From assembly GCA_039033415.1 (NCBI GenBank), contig JBCCCR010000002.1:226581-290580 (forward strand): a DNA stretch of 64,000 bases, in the 5' to 3' direction. Position numbers and translations under genes: made by a program. The notes under the pieces were generated by a model. That model was not told where the DNA came from and ran no database searches. It saw only the letters and a list, made by a program, of their open reading frames with translations. The stretch is from Pseudomonadota bacterium. GTDB taxonomy: Bacteria; Pseudomonadota; Gammaproteobacteria; Xanthomonadales; SZUA-38. Positions 36,347-45,853 of this stretch are shown in pieces (the stretch's first letter is position 1; each line of letters begins with the position of its first letter).

Positions 36347-37657
36347 TTAGCCGGCTGCCTGTTCAGGGGACGCCTCTGCTTCGAACTGCTGATGGTAGCG
36401 ATCGTAGCGCCCCATCGTGACAAACATCAGCGCCACCACAATCATCACGCCAACCAGCCCGTAGAGCGCTTCGTCGTAGGTGCCTAAGACCTCCTGCGCC
36501 CGCGACAGCAGGAACGGACCACCAGCCGTGCCGATCAAAAACCCGACAAAAATACTGCCGTAGATCGCGCCAAACGCGCGCAAGCCGAAATAGCGGCTGA
36601 CCATAAACCCGATGAGCTCGATCTCGGCACCGAGGCCGGTGCCAAGCAGGGCTGCAGCCGGATAAAGCGCAAATCCGGTTCCCCCGGTGGCGAGCAGCCA
36701 GAAGCCCACCGCGCTGCCGAGGAACACCACCAGCGCAACAATCGGCGCGAACACCCGATCGAGCGTCCAGCCGATGATCAGCCGGGAGCCGGCCATCGAC
36801 AGACCCAGAGCCGTTGCAACCTTGGCCGCATCCACGCTGCTCATGCCGCGATCGCCGAGCAGCAGCGCCAGCTGATTGGTAATGCCCCACAGCGCAAATG
36901 ATGCAAGCAAAATCCCGATCGCCAGCACCCAGAATACACGGGTACGCAGCGCCAGCGTCAGCGTCAGACCGGACAGCCCCTGCGTTTGATCGGGGCCACC
37001 CTCACTGGCGGCTTCATCGCCGTCGGGCCGCAAGCCCAGATCGCGCGGGTGATCCTGTGCGAACAGCACAATAATCGGCACGGTGATAAACGCGATGTAG
37101 ATGCCGTACCAGACAAAGCCACCCTTCCAGCCGTAGTCGTTGATTACCTCAGCAGTGATACGGGGCAAAATAGCGAGACCCAGTCCCGTGGCAGAGGCGA
37201 CGATGCCAATCATCAGCCCCCGTTTCCGATCAAACCAGGCCGCGGCGAGACGGATAAACGACATCGTGTTGTTGGCGACGCCAAGCACCGCCGCCAATAT
37301 AAAGCCCACCCACAGGTGCCAAACTTCAGTCACAAAGAGCGGCATGGTCGCCAGCGTGATCGCCATCAGCAGCAGCGACAGCGCTGTCGGCCAGCGCACG
37401 CCGAAACGATCGACGATTGCGCCGAAACCCGGCTGAGCCAGCGCGGTAAAGAAGGTCAAAAAAGAAATCGAGAGCGTGAGGTCCGAACGCGCCCAGTCGG
37501 TCGTCCGCTGGATATCCTGAACGACGAAGGCGAAGCTCGAGTAGATGAGCGGACCGACGTTACCAAACATCCCCATAAAACCGGCCACGACCACCGGCAG
37601 TCCGAAGATGGGTTTCCGATACCAACCGTCGGGAACAAAACGCACGTTACGCGCCAT
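36347..37657 (-). CDS. MFS transporter, monocarboxylate/oxalate-formate-antiporter-like
   Basis: 436 residues from ATG 37657; a start at 37693 lacks a ribosome binding site, whereas GGAG lies 9 nt from 37657. About 12 membrane segments; NVGPLIYSSFAFVVQDIQRTT, QPGFGAIVDRFGVR and AAAWFDRKRGLMIGIVASATG match OFA-type and monocarboxylate carriers. Its end is 3 bp from the GlcD-like gene (convergent) and it diverges from TonB receptor 2. Uptake of a hydroxy acid or aromatic acid that the neighbouring oxidases use is likely but unproven. Confidence 0.88.
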   Translation of the reverse strand: MARNVRFVPDGWYRKPIFGLPVVVAGFMGMFGNVGPLIYSSFAFVVQDIQRTTDWARSDLTLSISFLTFFTALAQPGFGAIVDRFGVRWPTALSLLLMAITLATMPLFVTEVWHLWVGFILAAVLGVANNTMSFIRLAAAWFDRKRGLMIGIVASATGLGLAILPRITAEVINDYGWKGGFVWYGIYIAFITVPIIVLFAQDHPRDLGLRPDGDEAASEGGPDQTQGLSGLTLTLALRTRVFWVLAIGILLASFALWGITNQLALLLGDRGMSSVDAAKVATALGLSMAGSRLIIGWTLDRVFAPIVALVVFLGSAVGFWLLATGGTGFALYPAAALLGTGLGAEIELIGFMVSRYFGLRAFGAIYGSIFVGFLIGTAGGPFLLSRAQEVLGTYDEALYGLVGVMIVVALMFVTMGRYDRYHQQFEAEASPEQAAG

Positions 37658-37959
37658 GTAAAGATCACTCCAGCTTAAGAAACGCCAAGACATGACGCGC
37701 TGGCACCACCGGTGCCCGGACCAAAACTGAGGAGGTAGAAATCACCGCAACAGGCCGAACTTACTGGCCAGATTTCCCTCGATCAGCATGGCTGAAATGT
37801 ATGCGCAGCGTCTATTAGACACGCGCGATATTTTAAGACTAAGATAATTCTGCGGGTTGCACAATCAACCGAAAAACGCAATTGAATAGGGGGCTCTCTG
37901 TGTCATTCTCACCCGCCAATCCCGGCGCTGAGATCCTTCCGTAAACCGAGGAGAGCACG
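37658..37959. other. 302-bp divergent intergenic region (MFS / TonB receptor 2)
   Basis: No coding sequence is evident. It contains the candidate operator at 37828-37847 and an AT-richer stretch around 37830-37890 where the promoter of the TonB receptor gene would be expected. No convincing -35/-10 pair could be fixed by eye. Confidence 0.6.
37828..37847. promoter_or_regulatory. Candidate operator ATATTTTA-AGAC-TAAGATAA
   Basis: The same 15-base core ATATTTTAAGACTAA occurs at 45716-45730, where the palindrome is perfect. Here the right half differs at two positions. It lies 112 bp before the ATG of TonB receptor 2. Sharing this motif suggests one regulator controls uptake and the acyl-CoA genes. 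Confidence 0.6.
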
Positions 37960-40371
37960 ATGAATCGACCGCCGTTTTTCCAGTCACGCAAGAACCGGCT
38001 CGCGCTCGCAATTTGCGCCGGGCTGGCGTCCGTCATGACCCTGCCGGCGCTCGCTCAGGTCGGTGAGGACGACAGTTCTGAAGATATCGAAGAAATCCTG
38101 ATTATCGGCAAGCGCGCCACCCGGGTCGATCCCCAGAGTTACGGTGGCGGCCTGGACCTGGTTACCGGCGAGACGATCGCGGAACAGAACATCATCGATT
38201 TTGAGGAGCTGATCACTCAGCTACCCTCGGTCAACCTGCAAAGCTTCGGGCCCGGCGACAGCAGCTACATCATCCGCGGCATCTTTTCCGGCGCTGAGGA
38301 GTCGACGGTCGGCGTTTACTTTGACGAATCGCCAATCAGCGGGCGATTCCAGCAAAACGGCGGCGGCCGCCAGGCTGGCTTTGTGCTCACCGACCTCCAG
38401 ACCGTCGAGGTCTACAAAGGCCCGCAGGGCACGCTCTTCGGCGCGAACTCGCTGTCGGGCACCGTGCGCTTCGTCACCAATAAGCCCAAACTCGATGTGG
38501 TTGAAGGCAGCGTCAATGCCGCCATGACCACCATGAAAGAGTCCGACGATCTCGGCTTCCGTATGGACGGCATGTTCAACCTGCCGCTGATCGAGGACAA
38601 GCTCGGTCTGCGGGCGGTCGTCTGGGGCCAGGAAGCGCAGGGCTTTCTCGACCAGCCCGTGCTGGGCCTGACGGACGTCAACGACAGCTCCATCAAAGGC
38701 GGCCGCCTGCACCTTCTGGCAGAACCGACCGATCGCCTGTCGATCCTGGCCACGATCAACTACCAGGAGCGAGAGATGGGCAACAACAGTCGGCAGACGC
38801 CTTCCGGTCGCTTTGGGCCGTCGCAGCCTCAGACCGACACCCCCGGGCAGTTTGCCACTTATCAATTCATCGGCTCTGATATTCTCGGCGGACCGGTTGC
38901 CGGCGACGACTGGATCAGCACCGAGGCGGTCCGCACGCCGCTGGACGAAGAGTTTACGCTGGCCTCAATAACCGCCAACTACGAGCTGGACTCCGGCATC
39001 ATCACCGCCGCGTTTTCGCGCTTCGAACGAGACTTTGAGTACATCTATGACTCGACACCCACCAATACCAGCCCCGGGCTATCGGGGTTCTTTCTCGGCG
39101 CGCTGGGATATTCAATACCGCCCACCAGCGTGGTAAACCAGCCGCAGCAGCGCGACATCGATTCGGGTGAGCTTCGCTTTGCGTCGACCCTCGACGGGCC
39201 GTTCAACTTTCTTGTTGGTGGCTTCATCGCCAATGAGGACAGCCGGTTCGATCTGAACGTGATCAACACAAACGCGTCGGGCTTTGCCGTGGAAGAGTTT
39301 GTGCCGGCAGCACCCACGCCGGTCACCGGCGCAGGTGCGCCCGGCTCCACCAACAGCGTCTTCGGTCGGTTTCTGGTCAACGAACGCGATCGCTGGGCCG
39401 TCTTCGGTGAGGTCTATTACCAGATCAATGAAAAAACCGAGCTGACCGTCGGCGCCCGGTATTTCGACTTTGACGTGACCGATACCCAGAACAACACCGG
39501 ACCGGACTTCCTGAGCGGCGGTCCAAACAGCCTGTTCCAGAACGAAGAAAGTGAGGTCACCTATCGCTTCAACCTCACCTATCAGCCCACCGAAGACCTG
39601 ACCACGTATGCGGAAATTGCCTCCGGCTTCCGGCCCGGGGCTACCAACATCTCGGCCGGTGTGGCGGCGATCGGCGGCGGGACCGTCCCCGGGTTCTTCG
39701 AGTCCGACACCCTGTGGAACTACGAGGTCGGCGGCAAATACAACAGCCCCGACGGCCGCTGGTCCGGGAGCGCGGCTTTCTTCTACATGGACTGGGACGA
39801 CGTGCAGATCGTGCAGGGCAACAACTTCACCTACACCACCAATGGTCCCGCGGCCGACGTGCTCGGACTCGAGGTCAGCGGCACCTATCGGACAGAGGGG
39901 CCCTTCGAGTTTGGCGCCGCCTTCACCTATCTCGATACCGGCTTCGCCGAGGACCAGACCATCGTCCCAGGTGTTACCGACCGGTTCTTAGTCTTCGAGG
40001 ACGACGAGCTCGCCAAGACCCCCTCGTTTTCGGCCAACCTCAACGCCACATCGCGCTTCCAGCTCGACGTAGCCGGCGGGCTGGACGGATTTGCGCGCCT
40101 GGACTACACCTATCGAGGGAGCTCAGACACGGTTTCGCAGAACCGGGACGTCGACAACATCCTGAACCCGTTCTTCGAAGATATCCCGTCGTTCAACATC
40201 CTAAACCTCAACGTGTCTGTTGGCAGGGATAACTGGTCGGCAGGCATATTCGTCAAGAACATCACCAACGAAACCGCGGTGGTTGACGCGCTTGCCTCAG
40301 AGCAGGACCCGTACTTCTTCGTGACGCTGGCGCCGCGAACGGTTGGGGTAACGTTTTCAAGCAGATTCTAA
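37960..40371 (+). CDS. TonB-dependent outer-membrane receptor 2
   Basis: 803 residues, starting after GAGGAG. Signal peptide ends near LPALAQVG; TonB-box-like IEEILIIGKRA follows. Plug motifs: NLQSFGPGDSSYIIRGIF and TVEVYKGPQGTLFGANSLSG. The barrel ends with the canonical aromatic (VTFSSRF). It imports a specific substrate at the expense of TonB energy. It lacks siderophore-synthesis neighbours and sits between an MFS carrier and acyl-CoA genes, so a carbon source is more likely than iron. A strong hairpin (40389-40418) follows. Its upstream region shares a palindrome with the thiolase/acyl-CoA genes. Confidence 0.93.
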   Translation: MNRPPFFQSRKNRLALAICAGLASVMTLPALAQVGEDDSSEDIEEILIIGKRATRVDPQSYGGGLDLVTGETIAEQNIIDFEELITQLPSVNLQSFGPGDSSYIIRGIFSGAEESTVGVYFDESPISGRFQQNGGGRQAGFVLTDLQTVEVYKGPQGTLFGANSLSGTVRFVTNKPKLDVVEGSVNAAMTTMKESDDLGFRMDGMFNLPLIEDKLGLRAVVWGQEAQGFLDQPVLGLTDVNDSSIKGGRLHLLAEPTDRLSILATINYQEREMGNNSRQTPSGRFGPSQPQTDTPGQFATYQFIGSDILGGPVAGDDWISTEAVRTPLDEEFTLASITANYELDSGIITAAFSRFERDFEYIYDSTPTNTSPGLSGFFLGALGYSIPPTSVVNQPQQRDIDSGELRFASTLDGPFNFLVGGFIANEDSRFDLNVINTNASGFAVEEFVPAAPTPVTGAGAPGSTNSVFGRFLVNERDRWAVFGEVYYQINEKTELTVGARYFDFDVTDTQNNTGPDFLSGGPNSLFQNEESEVTYRFNLTYQPTEDLTTYAEIASGFRPGATNISAGVAAIGGGTVPGFFESDTLWNYEVGGKYNSPDGRWSGSAAFFYMDWDDVQIVQGNNFTYTTNGPAADVLGLEVSGTYRTEGPFEFGAAFTYLDTGFAEDQTIVPGVTDRFLVFEDDELAKTPSFSANLNATSRFQLDVAGGLDGFARLDYTYRGSSDTVSQNRDVDNILNPFFEDIPSFNILNLNVSVGRDNWSAGIFVKNITNETAVVDALASEQDPYFFVTLAPRTVGVTFSSRF

Positions 40372-40388
40372 GCGGCAAAACTGAGAGT

Positions 40389-40418
40389 GATGGCCGGCGA
40401 CGCTGTGCGCCGGCCATC
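40389..40418. terminator. Bidirectional terminator hairpin
   Basis: GATGGCCGGCG and its exact complement CGCCGGCCATC form an 11-bp stem with an 8-nt loop, between the convergent receptor and GST genes. There is no long T-run, but the stem is very GC-rich. Confidence 0.6.
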
Positions 40419-40426
40419 CCATACGC

Positions 40427-41023
40427 CTAACGCGCCGCAGCGAGCTGCGACGTTACCCGAGAGGCCAGCGCACGGGTCTCAGCGCATTTCGGCCCCTGAA
40501 CCAGGTCAGCAGCAACCGCCGTCATCGTGTTCAGCAGCGATGTCGTCGTGATATCCGCCAAGGTCAATTCATTACCGCACAGGTAAGCGCCCGGCAAACA
40601 GCTTGCACCAAGCCAATGGAGAGCATCGCGCATTTGTGTCTCGTAGCCACCAATGGTTATCGGGCACCGTAGCGCCGGATCACGCCGATGTTTTTCGTAA
40701 AACCAAAGGACCAGCTTCTCCATCCCCGCTATGGCAACGGAGTCGGCAAAGAGCATTTTCATCCTGCGCTCTTGTTCCTGCGGAAACAGCGGTGTCGCGG
40801 GGCCGCTCCTTTCCAGGTAATCCAAGATGGCGTGAGAGTCGATAATCACCCGCTCGTCGTCGAGCACTAAGACTGGTACCCGACCAACGGGGTTATAGCG
40901 GCGAATCAGCTCACCGTCCTGGTCGGTACGGACCACCTCCTGGTCATAGCCGAGGCCAAGCGCCTCGAGAACCATCGCGATACGCCGCACAAAAGGCGAC
41001 TGACTACCGCCGATGAGTTTCAT
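40427..41023 (-). CDS. Glutathione S-transferase family protein
   Basis: 198 residues. The thioredoxin-like N-domain runs MKLIGGSQSPFVRRIAMVLE, with RYNPVGRVPVLVLDD (cis-Pro loop) and IIDSHAILDYLE (glutathione-binding Ser after Asp). An all-helical C-domain follows with the conserved LTLADITTTSLL. Ser in SQSP may be the catalytic residue. Its ATG overlaps the stop of the large oxidoreductase gene (ATGA), so it is translationally coupled to it. Possible roles are detoxification, ring or thioether cleavage, or double-bond isomerisation in the same pathway. Confidence 0.9.
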   Translation of the reverse strand: MKLIGGSQSPFVRRIAMVLEALGLGYDQEVVRTDQDGELIRRYNPVGRVPVLVLDDERVIIDSHAILDYLERSGPATPLFPQEQERRMKMLFADSVAIAGMEKLVLWFYEKHRRDPALRCPITIGGYETQMRDALHWLGASCLPGAYLCGNELTLADITTTSLLNTMTAVAADLVQGPKCAETRALASRVTSQLAAAR

Positions 41024-44000
41024 GCGGTCCGAGTCTCAGCCGTGGCGGAAAGCACCTGTTTCACACACTGCGTAAGCTGCGGCTCGATGCGGTCACCGTT
41101 GGCCTTTTTGACGTGCCCAAACCCCTTGATATCCAGAGCCAGCTCGGCATAGCAAACCGCCACTCCGTAGCTTGCGTCACTCAGCGCTGGCAGCATGGAG
41201 CGAAAATCGTCGATGACCCGAGCCCTGAGCGCCCGCTCCCAGCGACGCTCGGCCGTGCGTCCAAAAATATCCAGTGGTGTTTCTCGAAGAGAACGAAACC
41301 TCGCCAGCATTCGAAACGCCAACAGCACCCAGCTGCCGAAGCGTCGCTTCAGCAACTCTCCGGTGACGGGATCTTTTTTTGAGAACAGCGGCGGGGCAAG
41401 GTGGAAAACCGGTCGGGTCCTGCCACGGAAGTTTGCCTTGGCCCGGTTCAAAAAGTCTGTTTCGGCGTAAAGCCTTGCTACCTCGTACTCGTCTTTGATC
41501 GCCATGTGTTTAAACACCGCTTCTGCGGCAGACCGGGTCAAGGCCTGCTGGCGTTCAGGAAACTGACGATCCGCCTCAGCAATTTCCGCTAGCAGGCTTC
41601 GATAAGTCTCGGCGTACGCAGCGTTCTGGTACTGCTCCAAAAATCTGGCCCGATGATCGATCTGGGCCTGCGTATTGTCTCGTGCGCCAGCCGATTCGGG
41701 CTTAGCCGTCTCGGACTTATGGTCATCGCCGCCAAGCTCGCCCAGGCGGGCCGGATCGGCAACCGCGAGGCGGCCCAGATCAAAGGCCAGCAGTGACTTC
41801 TCCACAGCGGCGCCATTCAATGTGATGGCCGTACGCAGCGCGTCATCACTCAGCGGTACAACCGCGCTTTGCCAGGCAGCACCCAGCAGGATCAGGTTCG
41901 AAAAAATCTGGTCCCCCAGGAGCCGCTCAGCCCGCATTCCCGCATCGATGATTTCCAGCATCCGCGACCGGTCGCGCAGCCGCTGCTGCAGGCGCGCCTC
42001 CCCAAACGCCTGGTCTCCGTCGTCGATAAAGTCGGCTGACGGGGTAAACACGCTGTTCAGAAACGTGCGGGTGCGGTCTTCGAACATCGCTTTTGCGGCG
42101 CCGTCGCCGGCGGCGGCGATCAGATCAAAGCCGAGCACCACGTCAGCCGTGGCTTCCGGAATGCGGCCGGCGGCGAGTCGTTCGGCGCTGCGGCTGAGCC
42201 GGATATGGCTGTAAACGGCGCCATTTTTCTGGGCGAGGCCCGTGACGTCGAGCACGCTGGCCTGGAGCCCTTCGATATGGGCCGCCATCCCCATGATCGC
42301 GGCGACGCTCACCACCCCGCCGCCGCCGATGCCGGCCAGCGCAATGTTGAACACTTCCTCCAGCTCGCAGGAGTCCGGCGCAGGAAGACCCGCTCGCCAG
42401 CTCTCGTCGAGCACGTCAGCCTGCTGCGGAACGTATTCACCGCCCTCAAAACTTACAAAGCTCGGACAGAAGCCCCGAACGCAGGAGATATCTTTATTAC
42501 AGGCGGACTGGTTGATGCGGCGTTTGCGACCCAGGGGCGTTTCCAGCGGCTGGATCGCCACGCAGTTGGATTTGCGACCGCAGTCGCCGCAGCCCTCGCA
42601 GACCAGGTCATTGATCATGACCCGGACCGCCGGATCGTCCAGCTGCTTGCGCTTGCGCTTGCGACGTTTTTCGGCGGCGCAGCCCTGAGCGTAGATCAGC
42701 ACCGTGACTCCCGGCGTGTCCTTGAGCTGCTCCTGCACCCGATCGAGCTCCTCGCGAGGCAGCAGTGTGACCGACCCTGGCAACGGCTCCGAGTCGAAGC
42801 GACTGACGTCGTCGGTCACAACCGCCACCTCGGCGACGCGTTCTGCCAGCACCAGCTCACAGATTTGACCTACCGACAGGCCGCCCTCCACCGGCTGCCC
42901 GCCGGTCATCGCCACCGCCTCGTTATAGAGGATTTTAAACGTCATGGTGGCCTTGGCAGCAACCGCGGCCCGGATGTTCAGCGAGGCGGAATGGGCGTAG
43001 GTGCCGTCGCCCACGTTTTGAAAGATGTGCGGCTCGCTGGTAAACGGGGCCCGGCCAAGCCAGTGCATGCCCTCACCACCCATGTGGGTCATCGATACAA
43101 TCGACCGGCTGGGAATCCACGAGGCCATGCCGTGACAGCCGATGCCCGCCATCGCCTGGGAGCCCTCGGGGACGCGGGTCGAAGTGTTGTGCGGGCACCC
43201 GGAGCAGTAAAACGGCTTCCGTGGCGCGGGCGCGGGAATCTCCTGGTCGCGCGGCTGAAGGCGCGACCGGAGCTCAGCCAGGCAGGCCCTGCTCCGCTCG
43301 CTGAGCGCGTCCTTTTCCGCGAGCCAGTCGCCGAGTGTGATCGCCAGCTCACCCGCCTGGAGGTCACCCGCTTCCGGGATCATAGCCTGGTCCTCGGCGT
43401 CCCGCTTGCCCGCAATGGCTGGTGCGCCCGCCCTGCCATAGAGCAGCCGCGTCGCCTGATCCTCGATCACCGGACGCTTCTCCTCGACGATCAGCAGCTC
43501 TTGGAGCCCCAGCGCAAACGCCCGCAGCCGCGCCGCATCCAGCGGCCAGATCAGGCCGGGTTTGAAGAGCGCGAGCCCCACCTTTACGGCTTCCGCCTCT
43601 CCGATGCCGAGCAGAGCCAGCGCCTCGCGGACGTCCAGCCAGGTTTTTCCAGGCGCCACGATTCCCAGGCGGCTGTCGCCGTTGCGCCACAGCTCGCGGT
43701 CGAAGCTATTGAGCGCGCTGAATTGCTGCACGGCCGGGTGCCGAATTTCCAGCAGACGCCGCTCCATCTGCAGCGGCGGGTCGGGCCAGCGCACCTCTCC
43801 GTCGGGTTCGAAAGGCGGCGGCCTGAACGTATGGCGCTCGAGACCAACAGGGGTTACACGCGAGGTCTCGGCAACTTCAGAAACCAGCTTGATTCCAACC
43901 CAACATCCGGTAAACCGCGACAAGGCCCAGCCCCGGATACCGAAGTCGATCAACTCTTCTAGCGTTGCCGGATACAGCGTCGGTATGCCGGCGCCGATAA

Positions 44001-44481
44001 ACATGTGGTCCGACTGGTGAGCCAGGGAGGAAGAAAACGCACCGTGATCATCTCCCGCTATGGCCAGCACCCCGCCGAAGCGACTGGTGCCCGCCATGCT
44101 GGCGTGCTTGAGGGCATCCATCGAGCGATCGACGCCCGGCCCTTTGCCGTACCAGAGGCCAAATACCCCGTCGACGGTGCGCTTCGGGTCGATGCCCGCC
44201 AGCTGTGAACCCCAAACGGCGGTGGCGGCAAGATCTTCGTTGAGCCCAGACATGAAGGTGATGTGCGCTTCCTCGAGCAGCTGTGACTCGGACCACAGCG
44301 CTTTGTCGAGCCCGCCGAGCGGCGAGCCGCGATAGCCCGAGATGAAGCCCGCGGTGTTTCTACCCGCCGCAGCGTCGAGCTGGGCCTGCGTCAGCGCAAG
44401 GCGTACAAGCGCCTGCATGGGATTGAGAAACACCATCCCTTCCTGCTGCTCGTAGCGGTCCCTTAGGGAAACGGCCTGCAT
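41020..44481 (-). CDS. Fused indolepyruvate ferredoxin oxidoreductase family protein
   Basis: 1153 residues, the length of the fused proteobacterial IOR family. The N-terminal part is the ThDP-dependent alpha-like region (SGYRGSPLGGLDKAL, then GIGCHGMASW and YCSGCPHNTSTRVPEGSQ). A cysteine-rich stretch follows (CEGCGDCGRKSNC, ACNKDISCVRGFCPSF), which should hold iron-sulfur clusters. The gamma-like domain (AGIGGGGVVSVAAIMGMAAH) and a C-terminal extension come last. It oxidatively decarboxylates an aryl- or acylpyruvate to an acyl-CoA using ferredoxin. Flanked by GST (overlap) and a thiolase (about 40 bp), in an acyl-CoA unit. Confidence 0.9.
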   Translation of the reverse strand: MQAVSLRDRYEQQEGMVFLNPMQALVRLALTQAQLDAAAGRNTAGFISGYRGSPLGGLDKALWSESQLLEEAHITFMSGLNEDLAATAVWGSQLAGIDPKRTVDGVFGLWYGKGPGVDRSMDALKHASMAGTSRFGGVLAIAGDDHGAFSSSLAHQSDHMFIGAGIPTLYPATLEELIDFGIRGWALSRFTGCWVGIKLVSEVAETSRVTPVGLERHTFRPPPFEPDGEVRWPDPPLQMERRLLEIRHPAVQQFSALNSFDRELWRNGDSRLGIVAPGKTWLDVREALALLGIGEAEAVKVGLALFKPGLIWPLDAARLRAFALGLQELLIVEEKRPVIEDQATRLLYGRAGAPAIAGKRDAEDQAMIPEAGDLQAGELAITLGDWLAEKDALSERSRACLAELRSRLQPRDQEIPAPAPRKPFYCSGCPHNTSTRVPEGSQAMAGIGCHGMASWIPSRSIVSMTHMGGEGMHWLGRAPFTSEPHIFQNVGDGTYAHSASLNIRAAVAAKATMTFKILYNEAVAMTGGQPVEGGLSVGQICELVLAERVAEVAVVTDDVSRFDSEPLPGSVTLLPREELDRVQEQLKDTPGVTVLIYAQGCAAEKRRKRKRKQLDDPAVRVMINDLVCEGCGDCGRKSNCVAIQPLETPLGRKRRINQSACNKDISCVRGFCPSFVSFEGGEYVPQQADVLDESWRAGLPAPDSCELEEVFNIALAGIGGGGVVSVAAIMGMAAHIEGLQASVLDVTGLAQKNGAVYSHIRLSRSAERLAAGRIPEATADVVLGFDLIAAAGDGAAKAMFEDRTRTFLNSVFTPSADFIDDGDQAFGEARLQQRLRDRSRMLEIIDAGMRAERLLGDQIFSNLILLGAAWQSAVVPLSDDALRTAITLNGAAVEKSLLAFDLGRLAVADPARLGELGGDDHKSETAKPESAGARDNTQAQIDHRARFLEQYQNAAYAETYRSLLAEIAEADRQFPERQQALTRSAAEAVFKHMAIKDEYEVARLYAETDFLNRAKANFRGRTRPVFHLAPPLFSKKDPVTGELLKRRFGSWVLLAFRMLARFRSLRETPLDIFGRTAERRWERALRARVIDDFRSMLPALSDASYGVAVCYAELALDIKGFGHVKKANGDRIEPQLTQCVKQVLSATAETRTA

Positions 44482-44523
44482 TTAACTCCTCGCATTGTGC
44501 CGAACGATGGCGCGGCCGGCGGT

Positions 44524-45717
44524 TTAGCCTACCTTGATCACAACCGCCATCGCCGTATCACCGGCTGCGCAGCCCTGGAACAGGCCGTAGCCGCCGCCGA
44601 GAATCACCAGCTCCTCGATCAGCTCGATGATAGCGCGAAGACCGGTTGGACCCTGGGGATGTCCCCAGATCAGGGAGCAGCCGTAGTTGTTGAGCTTTTC
44701 GACGCTGAGATCAAAGGCCCGCGCGAAGGCGATGTCGTTGACCGCAAACGGATTATGCGACTTGATCGCCGTGACCTGCTCAATGCCGATCCCAGCCGCC
44801 GCCAGCGCCTTTTGGCTCGCACCGATCGGAGCGGCGGGCATATAGGCCTTTCGCTCCCGGTGCTGCCCGAAGCTGATAAGTCGAATCGTCACCGCCGGAT
44901 CCTGGGAGAAGTCCGCAGCCACCTGCTCGTTGGTCACGACCATACCGGCGGCACCGTCCGCGGGATGCGTCTGGGTGGCAAAGGTGACCGTACCGTCGGG
45001 CAGCGCGGGCTTGAGCTTCTCAATAGCGGCCCGCTCCACCGGACGAATGCCTTCATCGCCGCTGCAGCTTGCTCTGACCCGACCGCGGCGGTCAACGAGC
45101 TCGATGGGCTCGACCATATATCGACGCTGAAAGGCCCTATCGTCGGCAAGCGCCTGCTGATACTGCTCAGAACGCAGCACCAGCACGTCGTTCTGTTCCC
45201 CGGTGGTGATCTTGAACTCTGAAGCTACATTTTCGGCAGTTTCCACCATGGCGCAGTCAGCCCAGGGATCTTTCTTGAAGTTGTCGAGCACCCACACTTC
45301 CTGTTTCCCGGCGCCGCCCATGCCGCTGGGGTCCGGGTAGTAGATGTGCGGGCCGTTGGATACGCGGTCGGTGGCGATGGCGAGCGACGCGGTGGCCTCC
45401 TTGGAACGCACCGCACTGGCCGCTTCGGCCAGGATTCGGGCGCTGGTGGCGCAGGCCTGACTGATGGTCGGCCCCGCCAGCTGCGGTGCACCGATTTCCG
45501 CCGCCAGCCACGGCAGGCCGTAGAACGCACCCTGCTGCGGCACCGTCATACCGAGCACGCCAAAGTCGAGCTGATCGAGCGGCAAGCTTCGGCTTTCGGC
45601 AGCCTTCCGGGCCGCCTGCGCAGCCAACTTAAACGAGTGAAGCCCCGACAAACTCATCTGCCAGCGGCTAAAGGGCGTGGACCAGTAAGCCCCGTAGGGC
45701 ACATAGATCTGGGACAT
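44524..45717 (-). CDS. Thiolase-family acyl-CoA acetyltransferase (lipid-transfer type)
   Basis: 397 residues. Nucleophile Cys at C89 in SQACATSAR, the His of the CoA pocket in IKSHNPFAVND, the second His in GCSLIWGHPQGPTG and the C-terminal Cys in FQGCAAGDTAMA. It should split a 3-oxoacyl-CoA or run the reverse. The start at 45717 overlaps a perfect palindrome (45716-45735) and has no visible Shine-Dalgarno, so transcription may be leaderless or the true start may lie downstream. It diverges from the dehydrogenase/hydratase fusion gene. Confidence 0.88.
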   Translation of the reverse strand: MSQIYVPYGAYWSTPFSRWQMSLSGLHSFKLAAQAARKAAESRSLPLDQLDFGVLGMTVPQQGAFYGLPWLAAEIGAPQLAGPTISQACATSARILAEAASAVRSKEATASLAIATDRVSNGPHIYYPDPSGMGGAGKQEVWVLDNFKKDPWADCAMVETAENVASEFKITTGEQNDVLVLRSEQYQQALADDRAFQRRYMVEPIELVDRRGRVRASCSGDEGIRPVERAAIEKLKPALPDGTVTFATQTHPADGAAGMVVTNEQVAADFSQDPAVTIRLISFGQHRERKAYMPAAPIGASQKALAAAGIGIEQVTAIKSHNPFAVNDIAFARAFDLSVEKLNNYGCSLIWGHPQGPTGLRAIIELIEELVILGGGYGLFQGCAAGDTAMAVVIKVG

Positions 45718-45735
45718 ATTTTAAGACTAAAATAT
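45716..45735. promoter_or_regulatory. Perfect palindrome ATATTTTA-AGAC-TAAAATAT
   Basis: A 20-bp element with 8-bp arms and a 4-nt spacer, between the divergent thiolase and dehydrogenase/hydratase genes. A two-mismatch copy is upstream of TonB receptor 2 (37828-37847). It overlaps the first two bases of the thiolase start codon, so a bound protein would block expression. Confidence 0.7.
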
Positions 45736-45853
45736 TCGCGGTGAGCAAACAATGAAACGTGCTCGCGGAAAGCCCTTGGCCGCTGCTCGGTAACGTCCTT
45801 AACGCTTCGTTGTTTTTGGTGGCCACCCCAACCACGAGAGAGTCCCGCACGCC

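Noticed and set aside
42205-43962. 585-codon open frame on the plus strand opposite the IOR gene
   Set aside because: It is a reading-frame shadow caused by high GC. The minus-strand frame has clear ThDP and cysteine motifs, while this one resembles no family.
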